From: Daucus carota subsp. sativus
Lineage: Eukaryota; Streptophyta; Magnoliopsida; Apiales; Apiaceae
DNA length: 64,000 bases
Reading direction: 5' to 3'
Assembly: GCF_001625215.2 (NCBI RefSeq)
Contig: NC_030385.2
Coordinates: forward strand, 31,087,598 to 31,151,597
Shown here piece by piece: positions 1 through 10,833 of this stretch. The position numbers were made by a program, and so were the translations under genes. The notes under the pieces are model-generated. The model was not told the origin of the DNA, did no database searches, and saw only the letters and a program-made list of their open reading frames with translations. The stretch's first letter is position 1. Every line of letters starts with the position of its first letter.

Positions 1-374
1 GCGAGAGAGATTCCAAGTGTGTTGAGTCCAGGAATTTGAGTAGCGGAAACCAGAGTGACCCTTGATCCAACTGCATTGCTTGTGTTGCCTGCTAAGTGAA
101 GTCCACTGAAGGAGAAATCACTGGCTTCAACCGTGCTTGCTTTCTTACACGCCAGACCATTCAGAAGAACTACAGTTTCCAAATATAGTGTTAAAGTTAA
201 GTCGACAGAAGTATATAATCGGAATAGTGGACATAAATATTAGTGATTTAGTATTGTGATACCTTGGCTATTGGATTCAGCAACGCAGAAATCTTGAAGA
301 GGACTATGGTCAGCAGCCATGGCCAATGAGGAGGAAAGAGCTATAAGCCCTACAAAGATGAGTAAACTTGCCAT
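1..374 (-). CDS. germin-like protein GLP-1 (5' part, cut by window edge)
   Basis: Germin-like proteins are secreted apoplastic cupins, often hexameric, with Mn-dependent superoxide dismutase or related activity. Exon 1 is 374..263 (37 codons plus one base). It encodes a hydrophobic signal peptide starting [10 protein letters not shown] and ending near SLAMAADH, then the family's LQDFCVA segment. The intron is 262..170 with GT and AG ends. Exon 2 starts at 169 and is open to the window edge, with [20 protein letters not shown] and [13 protein letters not shown], all germin-family blocks. The metal-binding cupin boxes lie outside the window but are visible in the tandem copy near 7.5-8.2 kb. 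The frame is intact as far as it can be seen, unlike that copy. A TATA box lies about 120 bp upstream. Family assignment is firm; the subfamily is not decided. Confidence 0.88.
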
Positions 375-492
375 TAATTAATTATATATTTCCCTTCAAA
401 TGAAATCCTGAGTAGTTTTTAAATGAGTATGAATGTTTAAGAAAATGAATGTGCAATGCTTGAAGCTATATCCAGTAATGAGTTGTGATGTA

Positions 493-502
493 GTATATAT
501 AC
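493..502 (-). promoter_or_regulatory. TATA box of GLP-1
   Basis: On the minus strand a TATATATAC run lies about 120 bp upstream of the GLP-1 start codon, at a normal plant TATA position allowing for a short 5' UTR. The same run is kept in the tandem copy. Further upstream, at 693..700, both GLP copies also hold CATGCATG, which matches the RY element known from seed-expressed promoters. Its role here is inference. Confidence 0.55.
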
Positions 503-702
503 ACGCAGCTTTGCAGCCTGCAGTGCAGGGAGATTTCCTTCCAGCTAATGCTTGCATGGACGCCGACTGCCGTCCTTTGATTATGTCACGAAAGGGTCAT
601 CCGGTTTTTTTACACATATATAGTATACTGCCGATCCAAATTAAATATTAGATAGCTTATTTCTGATCAAACTAATCTTCCCATTTGGTAATCATGCATG
701 AT

Positions 703-2373
703 GGGAGGGCGGATGAACGCATATATTTAGTTTACTTTAATTTTAAGTTAATTTACTCGTTGAGTCTTTACATTATAAACTACCATAAATACTTGTGTTG
801 GACACAGGGCTATATGGATGGCGATGAGAAGCCAGCTAGCTACAGACATCGTTAATAAATGTGAGAAATATCAAAAAATTGAATCCAGGCTTTACAAGCA
901 AGTGAAATATATTCTGAGAAGCAACGGAACCTGATAAAATTAGTAAGGGCAAAAAGTTAAAATGTAAAGAGAAACCGATCACAGTCAATTATACAGATCA
1001 ACCACAAAAATGTAAGAACAACAGCAGGTCCAACCAAAGAACTGCCGCTGACACGGTGATATATATGCTAAATAAAGCAGCTATTAACTCCTCCGATGCT
1101 CTGCCTGTAAGAAAAGAGGAGGATCATAGATTAATGGATATAAATTGGAATACAATGTCATTATCTACAGCTAACTGCGACGGTCTTCTTCCAAATTAAT
1201 TAATTTGGAATACATGTAAGGCTTAAAAACAAACAAGAAATAAGAATAGCTTCTTTATCAGATATTAATTAATTCAGTTGATTACATAGCCAATATTATT
1301 GACAGAAGTTAAATAGTAGCATACAAATATAAAAAAAAGTAAAAAAGTAATGATAGATGCTCAATAGTTGCAATACTGACACACACAATGTAAACATCAC
1401 AAATAAGATAGGGTTTATCTGAATCTAATTAAGAAGTACTAGATTACCCCATATGGTTTATCTTAAAGCGTGATAAAATGTGGGAAATAAAGGTTGTAGG
1501 AATATAATTATTGAGAAAAACAGTTCCATAATCAACCACCAAAATCAGCATTTATCCTAAGTAAATACTTTTCAATGGCGCTGGAGGGTCTTCACATAAA
1601 AATTATGATGCTTGTGTGCGACTGAGAAATACATAAATGTGTTATCCGAGCAGTAATCGTGTCAATGCTATCTTCGGTAAGCCTTGTTTTTAGCTTTTGT
1701 TATTGGATTCGAGCAATCCAGGCACAATCCACACTCACTATACAGTCATATTATCATAAATGCAAGGCTGAAAAACTAATAAGACGACATAAGAATATCT
1801 TCTTTATCAGAGACTAGGGATCAGGAGACATCAGTAGCACGAGTTTCAGTAAATGGAAAACGTTGAAGATAGAAGCTCAATAGTTGTCATACATCATAGA
1901 CATTCACAATGTAAAAAACACAGAATAGGCAGACTGAAATCGCATATTAATTACGTCAACTTATGCTAAGAAACATTGGATTACCCCACATGGTTTATCT
2001 TAAGGTCTGATAAAATAAGGGAAATAACTGTTGGAGGAATACAACTATTGAGAAAATCATCTCCATAATTAACCACCAAAGTCGGCGTTTATCCAAGTAA
2101 AACACACAAGACAACAATAAATCATGGAATTTGATACAAAAGCTCAATATGTCATAAAATTAACAGGAAACTAAGATTCATCAGTCATTACATCAAAAGA
2201 AATTCAAACGTTTCAAAACATAATAAAATTAAATGTCACAATTAATCAGAAATATATTAAGCAAAGACATTTAACTTAAACCACAAGGACCACATCATTT
2301 CCGACATCAAAACCTTCTTCTTGTCGCTCGCACTTTAGCCTGAGTTGGATGTTGCACCCTAATCATCATGACT
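703..2373. other. spacer between GLP-1 and F-box 1
   Basis: No gene seen. This AT-rich spacer is nearly collinear with 8540..10305 in the second unit, and blocks of it recur in both copies of the large duplication (for example around 15.4-16.2 kb, 22.1-22.9 kb and 29.0-29.7 kb). It is the best marker for the ancestral GLP plus F-box repeat unit. Unit 1 lacks a stretch of about 190 bp found at 9520..9705. Confidence 0.7.
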
Positions 2374-3540
2374 TTAATCATCATCAGTTGAGATACCTTC
2401 TTCATCCGTTTCCTCATTGTAGTCCCACTCAAGCTGCCTCCAAGGTGAAGCAGTCCACTTGACTGGTTTGGACCCTGCAACTGGAAAAAGGCTCTTTGTA
2501 TGGTTGGAAATCTCCGCCCAGGAGGTAGTAGGGCGAAGATTTGTTGGCGCTTGCTTGTAGGGGTTATAAAGAAACCGGTTCAAGTTATAATCAACCAGTA
2601 AGAACTCAACGCTGTTGAAAAGTCCCCGAGGACGATAAAAATTCTGATTACCTACATCAAAACTGAGCTTCATAGTCCACGATGCCTCTACTCCACCACC
2701 ACTAAGGCATGCTTCATCATCCAATGTCCACAATTTCACCTTATTTTCAGATTTTTCGCACATCATAACAGCAATTGAATCATAATATTCAGCAACGCAA
2801 GTGTCTTCAGGATCTACAGGGAGCTTAATATTATAAATAAACACCTCCTTGTTCAGATCAAAAGCCATCATACCTTTATGTCCCGTTGTCAGCAAAAATC
2901 CATGCAAGCATACTTCTAACGCTACAAAGGGAACATCAATGGGCAGATTTTGCTTAATTGGAAACATCTTCCGCCAAGCATTCCTGTTTGAAGAATACAC
3001 CGAAGTAGAGGAGGATTCAATTTCAACAACTTTACAATCAAAATCTTTCTGATCAAAACCAAAGCCTATAATCTGCCCCTCTAAGAGGCGACCTTCGATT
3101 TGAGAGGGAACGAGTTTGGAGAGTTTTGTAGCTGGGTTCCAAAGGTAAATATCATATCTCCTTCCACGCTCAACACGAGCACAAACAATGCCACAATCAG
3201 AACCCAAAATTCTACATAATGTTGGTCCAGAAGAATAGTAACGAGAAGAATAGTGACCTTCAGAGTAAGGACAGTCGAGTTGTTCTAAAACGTCGCCAGA
3301 AGTGAGGTGGGTGAGTGCAAAAGGGCCCCAGCCTTGTAGTTGTTGATTTACTAAATGATGAACGATGAGAGTTTCATCATCCTCCCCACTTGAGATTGAG
3401 CGACGGAGATGATCTGTGACGAAACGGCGGCTCGAAATGTTGGAAAGCCAGGATTTGCAAACACACTTGGATGCAAGTAGATCCTTCACCGGAAGGCGGA
3501 GGAAAATCTCAAACCAGAGGTCATCTGTTAAATTGCTCAT
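2374..3540 (-). CDS. F-box protein 1 with F-box-associated domain
   Basis: Single-exon gene, 388 residues. Residues 2 to about 45 form an F-box (MSNLTDDLWFEIFLRLPVK, then CKSWL), the part that binds SKP1 in SCF ubiquitin ligases. The rest matches the plant F-box-associated domain: DIYLWNPATKLSKLVPSQ, IIGFGFDQKDFDCKVV, a VYSSNRNAWRKM strand, CLHGFLLTTGHKGMMAFDLN, VKLWTLDDEACL and SWTMKLSFDV. The target protein is unknown. The tail is acidic (NEETDEEGISTDDD). The Met at the F-box is used because an in-frame TGA lies shortly upstream, where the paralog near 31 kb reads TCA. The paralog's 32-residue N-terminal extension is therefore lost here. It is closest to the genes at 29.7-31.0 kb and 48.0-49.2 kb. 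Confidence 0.9.
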   Translation of the reverse strand: MSNLTDDLWFEIFLRLPVKDLLASKCVCKSWLSNISSRRFVTDHLRRSISSGEDDETLIVHHLVNQQLQGWGPFALTHLTSGDVLEQLDCPYSEGHYSSRYYSSGPTLCRILGSDCGIVCARVERGRRYDIYLWNPATKLSKLVPSQIEGRLLEGQIIGFGFDQKDFDCKVVEIESSSTSVYSSNRNAWRKMFPIKQNLPIDVPFVALEVCLHGFLLTTGHKGMMAFDLNKEVFIYNIKLPVDPEDTCVAEYYDSIAVMMCEKSENKVKLWTLDDEACLSGGGVEASWTMKLSFDVGNQNFYRPRGLFNSVEFLLVDYNLNRFLYNPYKQAPTNLRPTTSWAEISNHTKSLFPVAGSKPVKWTASPWRQLEWDYNEETDEEGISTDDD

Positions 3541-3599
3541 CGCTGTTTCCGGACTTCTTTTCCTCCTATAATGATTTTCGTCCTGTGGGAATCATGGGA

Positions 3600-4380
3600 G
3601 AGTTGACGAAGATATATCAATATTATTTTTCGTAAATACCCAAGTCTAAATGAATTTTTGTGAAAAATACTGTCATTAACTAAAACAAACTGTAAAAATA
3701 TTATCTTTCAAAAAATATTTGCAAAAATGCGAAGATTGCATTTGCAACCATATCTGTAACTACCATATAAGCAACCACAAATGCAACTTAAAAAATCTAT
3801 TAAAAAGTATATTTATTTGAATAATAAGCTGCAACTGATGGCAAAGACAGAAAAATGAGTGCCCCTTTGGGGACAATACATAACACCAAAATAATCAAAA
3901 TATCAAAATCAACAAGAATTGCAACCAAAAATCAACTAAAACAACAAATTAGGAATGGACTCAAAAGCAATCAACTTAAAACAAACAAGAAAACAACTCA
4001 AAGCAACCAGCCAAGACTTACGGTCCATCTCTCTTTCTTGATTTTCTTTCTGCCTCCTCTGCCTAAGCAACTACAAAATCAAAATCAACAATCAGTGCAA
4101 CCAGCAATCAATCTCATCAATTTTTTAATTCAATCTTTGATTTACCCAAAATCTGAAACCCTAATTAATCAAAAAGTCATATTATTAACGAGATATGGGG
4201 AGAAGGAGAAGAGAGCGAGGATAAAGAGAGATATAAAGAAAGCACGGAGATAGAGGGGAGAAGGAGAAGAGAGGAGGATAAAGAGAGAGATAAAGAAAGC
4301 ACGGAGATAGAGGTAGATGAGAGAGAAATGAAGACAAAGAGACAAAGAGTTAGTGGGGCAAACATATAATATGACTGCAA
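3600..4380. other. upstream region of F-box 1 with purine-rich tandem tract
   Basis: No gene seen. The segment resembles the regions 5' of the F-box genes at 31.0 and 49.2 kb and the region near 10.6-10.8 kb and 12.2-12.4 kb. At about 4196..4318 it holds a purine-rich (GA-rich on plus) block that is itself tandemly duplicated with a period near 60 bp. Similar unduplicated blocks stand at 12280..12375 and 49810..49920. Open frames across it are low-complexity and not credible genes. Confidence 0.55.
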
Positions 4381-4383
4381 TTA

Positions 4384-4735
4384 GAGCATCTCCAATGGGC
4401 TCTTTACATGAGCTCTTAACTTGAAATTTGAAGAGCAAGTGAGAAAATGTTGCTCCAAGAGACTCTTAGTGGCTCTTTAAATCATTAAGAGTCTCTTCTC
4501 TCTCCTCTCTTATGAAGAGCTCTTAAAAGTTCTTAACTAATATTATATGATATATTCTCTTTCTCTCACCATTTTATTCTTGTATTCTTATGATTGCATA
4601 CTATGTTTAACCATAGAAAAATGGTTAAGGAGTAAATATGAAGAGTATTGTTGGAGATGAACACACATTAATCTACTAAGAATCAATATTTTATAATATA
4701 TTTAAGAGTGAACTAAGAGTTTATTGGAGATGCTC
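4384..4735. mobile_element. Tourist/PIF-Harbinger-like MITE
   Basis: A 352-bp element with terminal inverted repeats GAGCATCTCCAAT and ATTGGAGATGCTC, flanked on both sides by TTA, the 3-bp target duplication of PIF/Harbinger elements. It has no coding capacity. Two paralogous segments in this window (about 12435 and 49985) continue straight from CTGCAA to ATATGTTAAA without it, so the empty site is visible. Insertion therefore happened after the F-box upstream regions were duplicated. Confidence 0.85.
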
Positions 4736-4738
4736 TTA

Positions 4739-5446
4739 ATATGTTAAAGGGTGGTAGTTTTGTCAAATTCCCTTCTTTTTTCTTCTCATTTAATTGAGAA
4801 AATAATATTTGAAAGCAGTATTCTAAAATTGTTTTCAATTTATTAAAAAAATCTGATTAATTTTTATAAAAATTCACTAATTTATAGATTATAATTCACC
4901 GATTTGATGAAAACCCTCCAATTTATAAAAAAATCTCCGATAAATCTCCTATAAAATTTTGAATCAGTAGGTCGATCGATTTTCGATTCCCGATTTACAC
5001 AACCATGTATAAAGAGATATAAGCACGCATTTTGTCTTAAAAATCGATAATAAATAAATAGATTTGAAATATTTGCATATAAAGTAGATTCATATTAATC
5101 TCACGTTGATACTGATCTATACTATATCATTAAAGCCGAAACATTGAAAGTTTGGTCGGTCGGTACTTGGACCGAATTATAGGTCTACCTATATAATCAA
5201 TTATTCTCTTAGAAACCATCATTTTCTGCAACCAAAAGTCCAAAACAATACAAAATTTATTATATACAAGCATGATATATGATTATTTTATTTCATTAAA
5301 TCTTAAAAAAAAACACGGTATGTTTTGCAAGCTGGACATATTTTGCAGAGTCCATGTTTTCAATGTCCTGCTTGCAAAACATATACGATTCTTCAAGATT
5401 TTTACCTAAATAATGATTTTATGGAATATTATTATTAAAACTATAA
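4739..5446. other. AT-rich spacer with a short inverted repeat
   Basis: No gene seen. An imperfect inverted repeat of 21 bp (one mismatch) at 5319..5339 and 5363..5383 encloses a 23-bp loop. Related sequence recurs near 13790..13860 and 31935..32010, so it is part of a dispersed repeat. The segment up to about 5100 follows the same order as 12480..12650 and 50040..50310. Confidence 0.45.
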
Positions 5447-5790
5447 GTTTTGTTTATAATTTGACAAAAAAGGTCGAATCAATACATTCGACCAAATATG
5501 GTCGAAAATATAAATTCGAACAAAAACGGTCGACAAATACTGTAATCATTTTAAAGGTTTCAAATTCGAAAGTACTGCAGATTTCCGCTTTTTTCTAGTG
5601 AACCGGTCGAATATAATCCTCCAGTTTTTTCCCGTAAAAAATATCCAATTGGCGGGAAATTTCCCGCACTTTGGATCATAGAATTTTTCACGATTTCTGG
5701 TCGAAAATACAATTTCGACCGTTTCCAGTCGAATATATTGTTTCGACGGAGTCTAGTTGAAGATATAAACCAAACCAAACCAAACATACT
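5447..5790. mobile_element. degenerate transposon remnant rich in TCGAAA/TCGACC motifs
   Basis: Many copies of a (G)GTCGAAA or TTCGACC motif in both orientations surround an inner TTCCGCTTTTTTCTAGTGAACC. Copies at 13918..14290 and 32066..32438 read CTTTTCTTGTAGTG here, the inward end of a CACTA-like terminus. Sub-terminal motif arrays and a CACTA-type end suggest a decayed non-autonomous CACTA-like element or two abutting ends. No transposase frame is present. The class is an inference. Confidence 0.45.
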
Positions 5791-5794
5791 CAGT

Positions 5795-5899
5795 ATATCC
5801 CGCTTAGAGCAGGGTCTGAGGAGGGTAAGATGTACGCAGCCTTGCCCCTGCCCTTAAAACAGAGAGGCTGTTTCCGTGAAGACCCCCGGCTTAGTGCAC
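5795..5899 (-). mobile_element. Au-like SINE fragment
   Basis: The stretch contains AGGGTCTGAGGAGGG, GTACGCAGCCTTGCCC and GAGGCTGTTTCC in the order expected for the reverse complement of the tRNA-derived Au SINE family known from many flowering plants. It is short and lacks a clear intact polymerase III box B, so it is best read as a truncated copy. Recognition is by family pattern only. Confidence 0.5.
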
Positions 5900-6111
5900 A
5901 ATAAATAATATATTGTGTGATATAATATTAATATACCTTAGCCCATGGCATTCTTCACATGGGACTGACCTAAACGGTTCCCGTTTGTCGATGATGGGTG
6001 ACAATGATCTGAAACGGAGATATCAAACTGGATAAGAACTGCCACTATTTGCACACTTTTTTGAATTAACTTGATTTCTTCTTGTGTAATCCATCTATGT
6101 CGGTTCTGCTT

Positions 6112-6387
6112 CATCAAATCCGTCGACAAAACAACATCGGTGATGATCCATTAGTACGCACTAAACCTATCAAATCCTTCGACAAAACAACATCTGTGAT
6201 GATCCATTAGTACGCACTAAACCTTATCAAATCCTTCGACGAACCAACATCCGTGATGATCCATTAGTACGCCCTAAACCTTATCAAATCCTTCGACAAA
6301 CCAACATCCGTGATGATCCACCAGTACACACTATTTTACCAAATTCTTCGATGCACCAACATCCGTGATGATCCATTAATACGCACC
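6112..6387. repeat. 57-bp minisatellite, about five copies
   Basis: A unit of about 57 bp beginning GATGATCCATTAGTACGCAC and containing CAAATCCTTCGAC is repeated head to tail about five times. Middle copies are most alike; outer copies have more changes (for example GATGATCCACCAGTACACAC in the fourth). No other copy of the array was seen in the window. Confidence 0.85.
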
Positions 6388-6389
6388 GG

Positions 6390-7160
6390 TTAATGTAGAT
6401 ACAATGTTTGTGTCTATATCAACGAATAATAGAGAAGGAATCTTTGCGATGAAAACCGACTACAAAAGATGCTTGAAGAAGAAAGACAACAGAAAATTAT
6501 CCAGAAATTTAGCATACTCAAATCACATACACTGCTAAATTGTAGGGAGACACTCTAAATTGGGAGAGATAGCTAACTGACAGGGCAAAGTAAATCGGTG
6601 TTCAAACCCGGATGGTGGATTAAGATCATCGATCAGAATGGATTAATGCTACACAATTTCCGCGAAAATCGAAATTACGCTTGATAATCAGAGTTTTTTG
6701 AATAAAGATGACAGCGGAATCGAGATTCATGGGTGCGTATGATCCTTATTCTTGGCCTTGGTGATAGAATGTATGACTATACAATGAAACGACCGTCAAG
6801 TGATAAAGAATTTGCGTGTGCCTGTCAACTGTCAAACTACAGATTAAGTTACGCAGCGACATCTTTTGATTCGGAAATTTCTTGATAACCTCCATGTAAT
6901 TCACCATTCTGTATTGCGCGCAGTCTCTTTTTTGCTATTTGTTTTTCTCCCCAATTTCTCTCTCAATTGAATCTATGCACACATACATAACCGTGGCAAT
7001 GAAATCTAGTCGAAATCTGTTTTTGGCCGGAAAAATAGCTGCTTTTAATTCCTCTGGTGACTATTCCCCTTTTCTAAGAATATGGTGCTTTGGAGGAGGT
7101 ACTTAATTAGTTGATAATTCGGTCCTGTTACACAAAAATGGAACAAAAAAGTAATCATAA
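6390..7160. other. unassigned spacer
   Basis: No gene I can support. Its base composition is more balanced than the surrounding AT-rich spacers. Only the last roughly 140 bp (from about 7019) are shared with the paralogous segments near 14290 and 32438. Confidence 0.4.
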
Positions 7161-7170
7161 GCAACACCGA

Positions 7171-7290
7171 TTTCTGATACCGGAAGATGAAAGTGAACTA
7201 GCGTCTGATGACTAGAAGCTGAAGATCAGTGTAGTATTATCAGGAAGCCAAGCTCCTGGAGGACATAATGTTATCTCTGGTATTTTTGGA
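7171..7290 (+). pseudogene. fragment of PPi-fructose-6-phosphate 1-phosphotransferase beta subunit
   Basis: Forty codons read FLIPEDESELASDD, stop, KLKISVVLSGSQAPGGHNV, ISGIFG. This matches the region just before and including the substrate-binding glycine-rich loop of the plant PFP beta subunit (family form LKIGVVLSGGQAPGGHNVISG). An in-frame TAG sits where the family has an amino acid such as Gln, one loop glycine is Ser, and similarity ends after ISGIFG. The piece is far too short to work. It lies just 3' of the GLP-2 pseudogene and is copied, stop included, at 14424 and 32572, so it was captured before those duplications. Confidence 0.75.
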
Positions 7291-7464
7291 CAAGATGAAG
7301 AAAAGAACTGTAGGTAAGATTTCTTCCATTAAGAATTAAATTTAGGAACAGAACAATAGTAATGCATTATCAAAGAATTCAGGAGTACATAAAATTAACA
7401 GCGCAGGTGTAATATCAGTTTTACGACCAGTCTCTTCGGTGCATGAAATAATAAATGAAATTCA

Positions 7465-8207
7465 TTAAAACATAGCCTGGGTCCTGGTGATGATGCTCTT
7501 GTCCACCTGCAAAGCCCTGACGAGTATATCAGTTGATATGTCCGGCTTAGAACCGAACACTGCATTTGCGATAGTAATCACTCCTGGATTTTGGCTGCTA
7601 AGTCCGGCAATAGCCATTGCTTTACCATTTCCTACATTTTTCTGGTAATGTACGAGACCGATGGGGAACACAAAAACGTCACCCTTGTTCAGAATCTTTG
7701 AGATCAAACGATTGTCAGGATTGGAGGTGATGAATCCAACTTCAAGGCTGCCTTCCATGACGGTCAGGATTTCAGTGGCACGAGGATGGGCGTGAGGTGG
7801 GTTGATGCCCCATGGTGCATAGTCAATGCGGGCGAGAGAGATTCCAAGTGTGTTGAGTCCAGGAATTTGAGTAGCGGAAATCAGAGTTACCCTTGATCCA
7901 ACTGCATTGCTTGTGTTGCCTGCTAAGTGAAGTCCACTGAAGGAGAAGTCATTGGCTTCAACCGTGCTTGCAATTTCTTACACGCCAGACCATTCAGAAG
8001 AACTACAGTTTTCAAATATAGTGTTAAAGTTAAGTCGACATAAGTATATAATTGGAATAGTGGACATAAATCTTAGTGATTTAGTATTGTGATACCTTGG
8101 CTATTGGATTCAGCAACGCAGAAATCTTGAAGAGGACTATGGTCAGCAGCCATGGCCAATGAGGAGGAAAGAGCTATAAGCCCTACAAAGATGAGTAAAC
8201 TTGCCAT
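7465..8207 (-). pseudogene. germin-like protein GLP-2, frameshifted
   Basis: Same gene structure as GLP-1: exon 1 at 8207..8096, intron 8095..8003, exon 2 at 8002..7465 ending in TAA. Exon 1 encodes the same protein as GLP-1. In exon 2 two extra bases (AA on plus, 7972..7973) after the codons for LACKK shift the frame and give a stop after about 63 residues in all. Downstream, the original frame is still clean to the natural end: [13 protein letters not shown] is germin box 1 with its His, His and Glu metal ligands, and [16 protein letters not shown] is box 2 with the fourth ligand His. The fine state of the rest suggests a recent lesion. A sequencing error cannot be excluded from one read of the sequence. 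Confidence 0.85.
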
Positions 8208-8321
8208 TAATTAATTATATATATCCCTTCAAATGAAATAGTAGTTTTTGAATGAGTATGAATGTTTGAGAAAATAAATGTGCAATGCTTGAAGCTATAT
8301 CCAGTAATGAGTTGTGATGAA

Positions 8322-8331
8322 GTATATATAC
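8322..8331 (-). promoter_or_regulatory. TATA box of GLP-2
   Basis: Equivalent of the GLP-1 TATA run, about 115 bp upstream of the GLP-2 start codon, in an otherwise nearly identical promoter. The upstream CATGCATG (RY-type) site is kept at 8522..8529. Confidence 0.5.
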
Positions 8332-8539
8332 ACGCAGCTTTTGCAGCCTGCAGTGCAGGGAGATTTCCTTCCAGCTAATGCTTGCATGGACGCCGACTGC
8401 CGTCCTTTGATTATCTCACGAAAGGGTCATCCAGTTTTTTTTACACATATAGTATACTGCCGATCCAAATTAAATATTAGATAGCTTATTTCTGATCAAA
8501 CTAATCTTCCCATTTGGTAATCATGCATGATGGGAGGGC

Positions 8540-10305
8540 GGATGAACGCATATATTTAGTTTACTTTAATTTAAGTTTACTCGTTGAGTCTTTACATTAT
8601 AAACTACCATAAATACTTGTGTTGGACACAGGGCTATATGGATGGCGATGAGAAGCCAGCTAGCTACAGACATCGTTAATAAATGTGAGAAATATCAAAA
8701 AATTGAATCCAGGCTTTACAAGCAAGTGAAAAATATTCTGAGAAGCAACGGAACCTGATAAAATTAGTAAGGGCAAAAAGTTAAAATGTAAAGAGAAACC
8801 GATCACAGTCAATTATACACACCAACCACAAAATTGACTCCTCCGATGACACGGTGATATATATGCTAAATAAAGCAGCTATTAACTCCTCCGATGCTCT
8901 GCCTGTAAGAAAAGAGGAGGATCATAGATTAATGGATATAAATTGGAATACAATGTCATTATCTACAGCTAACTGCGACAATCTTCTTCCAAATTAATTA
9001 ATTTGGAATAAGGCTTAAAAACAAACAAGAAATAAGAATAGCTTCTTTATCAGAGATTAATTAATTCAGTTGATTACATAGCCAATATTATTGACAGAAG
9101 TTAAATAGTAGCATACAAATATCAAAAAAAGTAATGATAGATGCTCAATAGTTGCAATACTGACACACACAATGTAAACATCACAAATAAGATAGGGTTT
9201 CTCTTAATCTAATTAAGAAGTACTAGATTACCCCATATGGTTTATCTTAAAGCATGATAAAATGAGGGAAATAAAGGGTGTAGGAATATAATTATTGAGA
9301 AAAACAGTTCCATAATCAACCACCAAAATCAGCATTTATGTAAATGCTTGTCAATGGCGCTGGAGGGCCTTCACATAAAAATTATGATGCTTGTGTGCGA
9401 CTGAGAAATACATAAATGTGTTATCCGAGCAGTAACCGTGTCAATGTTATCTTTGGTAAGCCTTGTTTTTAGCTTTTGTTATTGTATTCGAGCAATCCAG
9501 GCACAATCTACACTCACTATACAGTCATGCTAATTAAGCAATGTCCAATATATAGAACCAGGACCTGTATTTTGCTTCATAATCCCCAAACATAATATAA
9601 CAGTATATATCTTACAAATAATACTACACTTGTCTAATCAAAACATAACTGCCGTTCCCAGATTATGAAAATCACAGAGTCACTATGGAATATGATAATT
9701 GCAAGGCTGAAAAACTAATAAGACATAAGAATATCTTCTTTATCAGAGACTAGTGATCAGTAGACATCAGTAGCATACGAGTTTCAGTAAACGGAAAAAG
9801 TTAAAGATATATAGAAGCTCAATAGTTGTCATACATCATAGACATTCACAATGTAAAAAACACAGAATAGGCAGACTGAAATCGCATATTAATTACGTCA
9901 ACTTATGCTAAGAAACATTGGATTACCCCACATGGTTTATCTTAAGGTCTGATAAAATGAGGGAAATAACTGTTGGAGGAATACAACTATTGAGAAAATC
10001 ATCTCCATAATTAACCACCAAAGTCGGCGTTTATCCAAGTAAAACACACAAGACAACAATAAAACATGGAATTTGATACAAAAGCTCAATATGTCATAAA
10101 ATTAACAGGAAACTAAGATTCATCAGTCATTACATCAAAAGAAATTCAAAAGTTTTAAAACATAATAAAAAGAAATGTCACAATTAACCAGAAATATATT
10201 AAGAGCATAGCACATTTAACTTAAACTACAAAAGGACCACATTATTTCCGACATCACTTCCCTCTTCTTGTCGCTCGCACTTTAGCCTGAGTTAGATGTT
10301 GCACC
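8540..10305. other. spacer between GLP-2 and F-box pseudogene
   Basis: No gene seen. Collinear with 703..2373 of unit 1, with small insertions and deletions. It keeps about 190 bp (9520..9705) that unit 1 has lost and that is also present at 28970..29120. Confidence 0.65.
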
Positions 10306-10581
10306 CTAATCATCATCATCATGACTTTCATCATTATCAGTTGAGATACCTTCTTCATCCGTTTCCTCATTGTAGTCCGACTCAAGTTGCAGCTGCCTCC
10401 AAGGTGAAGCAGTCCACTTGACTGGTTTGGACCCTGCAATTGGAAAAAGGCTCTTTGTATGGTTGAAAATCTGCCAGGAGGCAGTAGGGAGAAGATTTGT
10501 CGGCGCTTGCTTGTAGGGGTTATAAAGAAACCGGTTGTAGTTATGATCAACCAGTAAGAACTCAACGCTGTTGAAAAGTCC
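10306..10581 (-). pseudogene. F-box gene remnant (C-terminal third only)
   Basis: The reading frame starts abruptly inside the conserved GLFNSVEFLL block, runs through FLYNPYKQAP, HTKSLFPIAG and KPVKWTASPWRQL, and ends with an acidic tail (ISTDNDESHDDDD) and TAG. Everything 5' of this, including the F-box and most of the associated domain, is missing. At 10581 the sequence jumps to DNA that normally lies about 0.3-0.5 kb upstream of such a gene (compare 49496 onward). One deletion of roughly 1.2-1.4 kb explains this. It is the unit 2 counterpart of the gene at 2374..3540. Confidence 0.85.
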
Positions 10582-10833
10582 AAAAACAAAAACAATACAA
10601 CCACAATGAAAAAATCACAAAAACAATGAAAAAATCAAAATCAACAAGCATTGCAACCAAAAAATCAACTAAAACAACAAACTAGAACTCAACTCAAAAA
10701 CAACCAACTAAAACAAACAAGAAAACAACTCAAAACAAGTACCAGCTAATACTTACGGTCCATCTGTCTTTCTTGATTTTGCCTCCTCCGCCTAAGCAAC
10801 TACAAAATCAAAATAAAAAATCAATGCAACCAG

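Noticed and set aside
2849-3052. Plus-strand frames inside the F-box genes (also at 16747, 23443, 30210 and others)
   Set aside because: They are antisense shadows that recur only because the F-box genes are duplicated.
4169-4438. Open frames rich in Leu and Ser on the minus strand
   Set aside because: Low-complexity translation of a GA-rich tract; repeated imperfectly at 12.3 and 49.8 kb.
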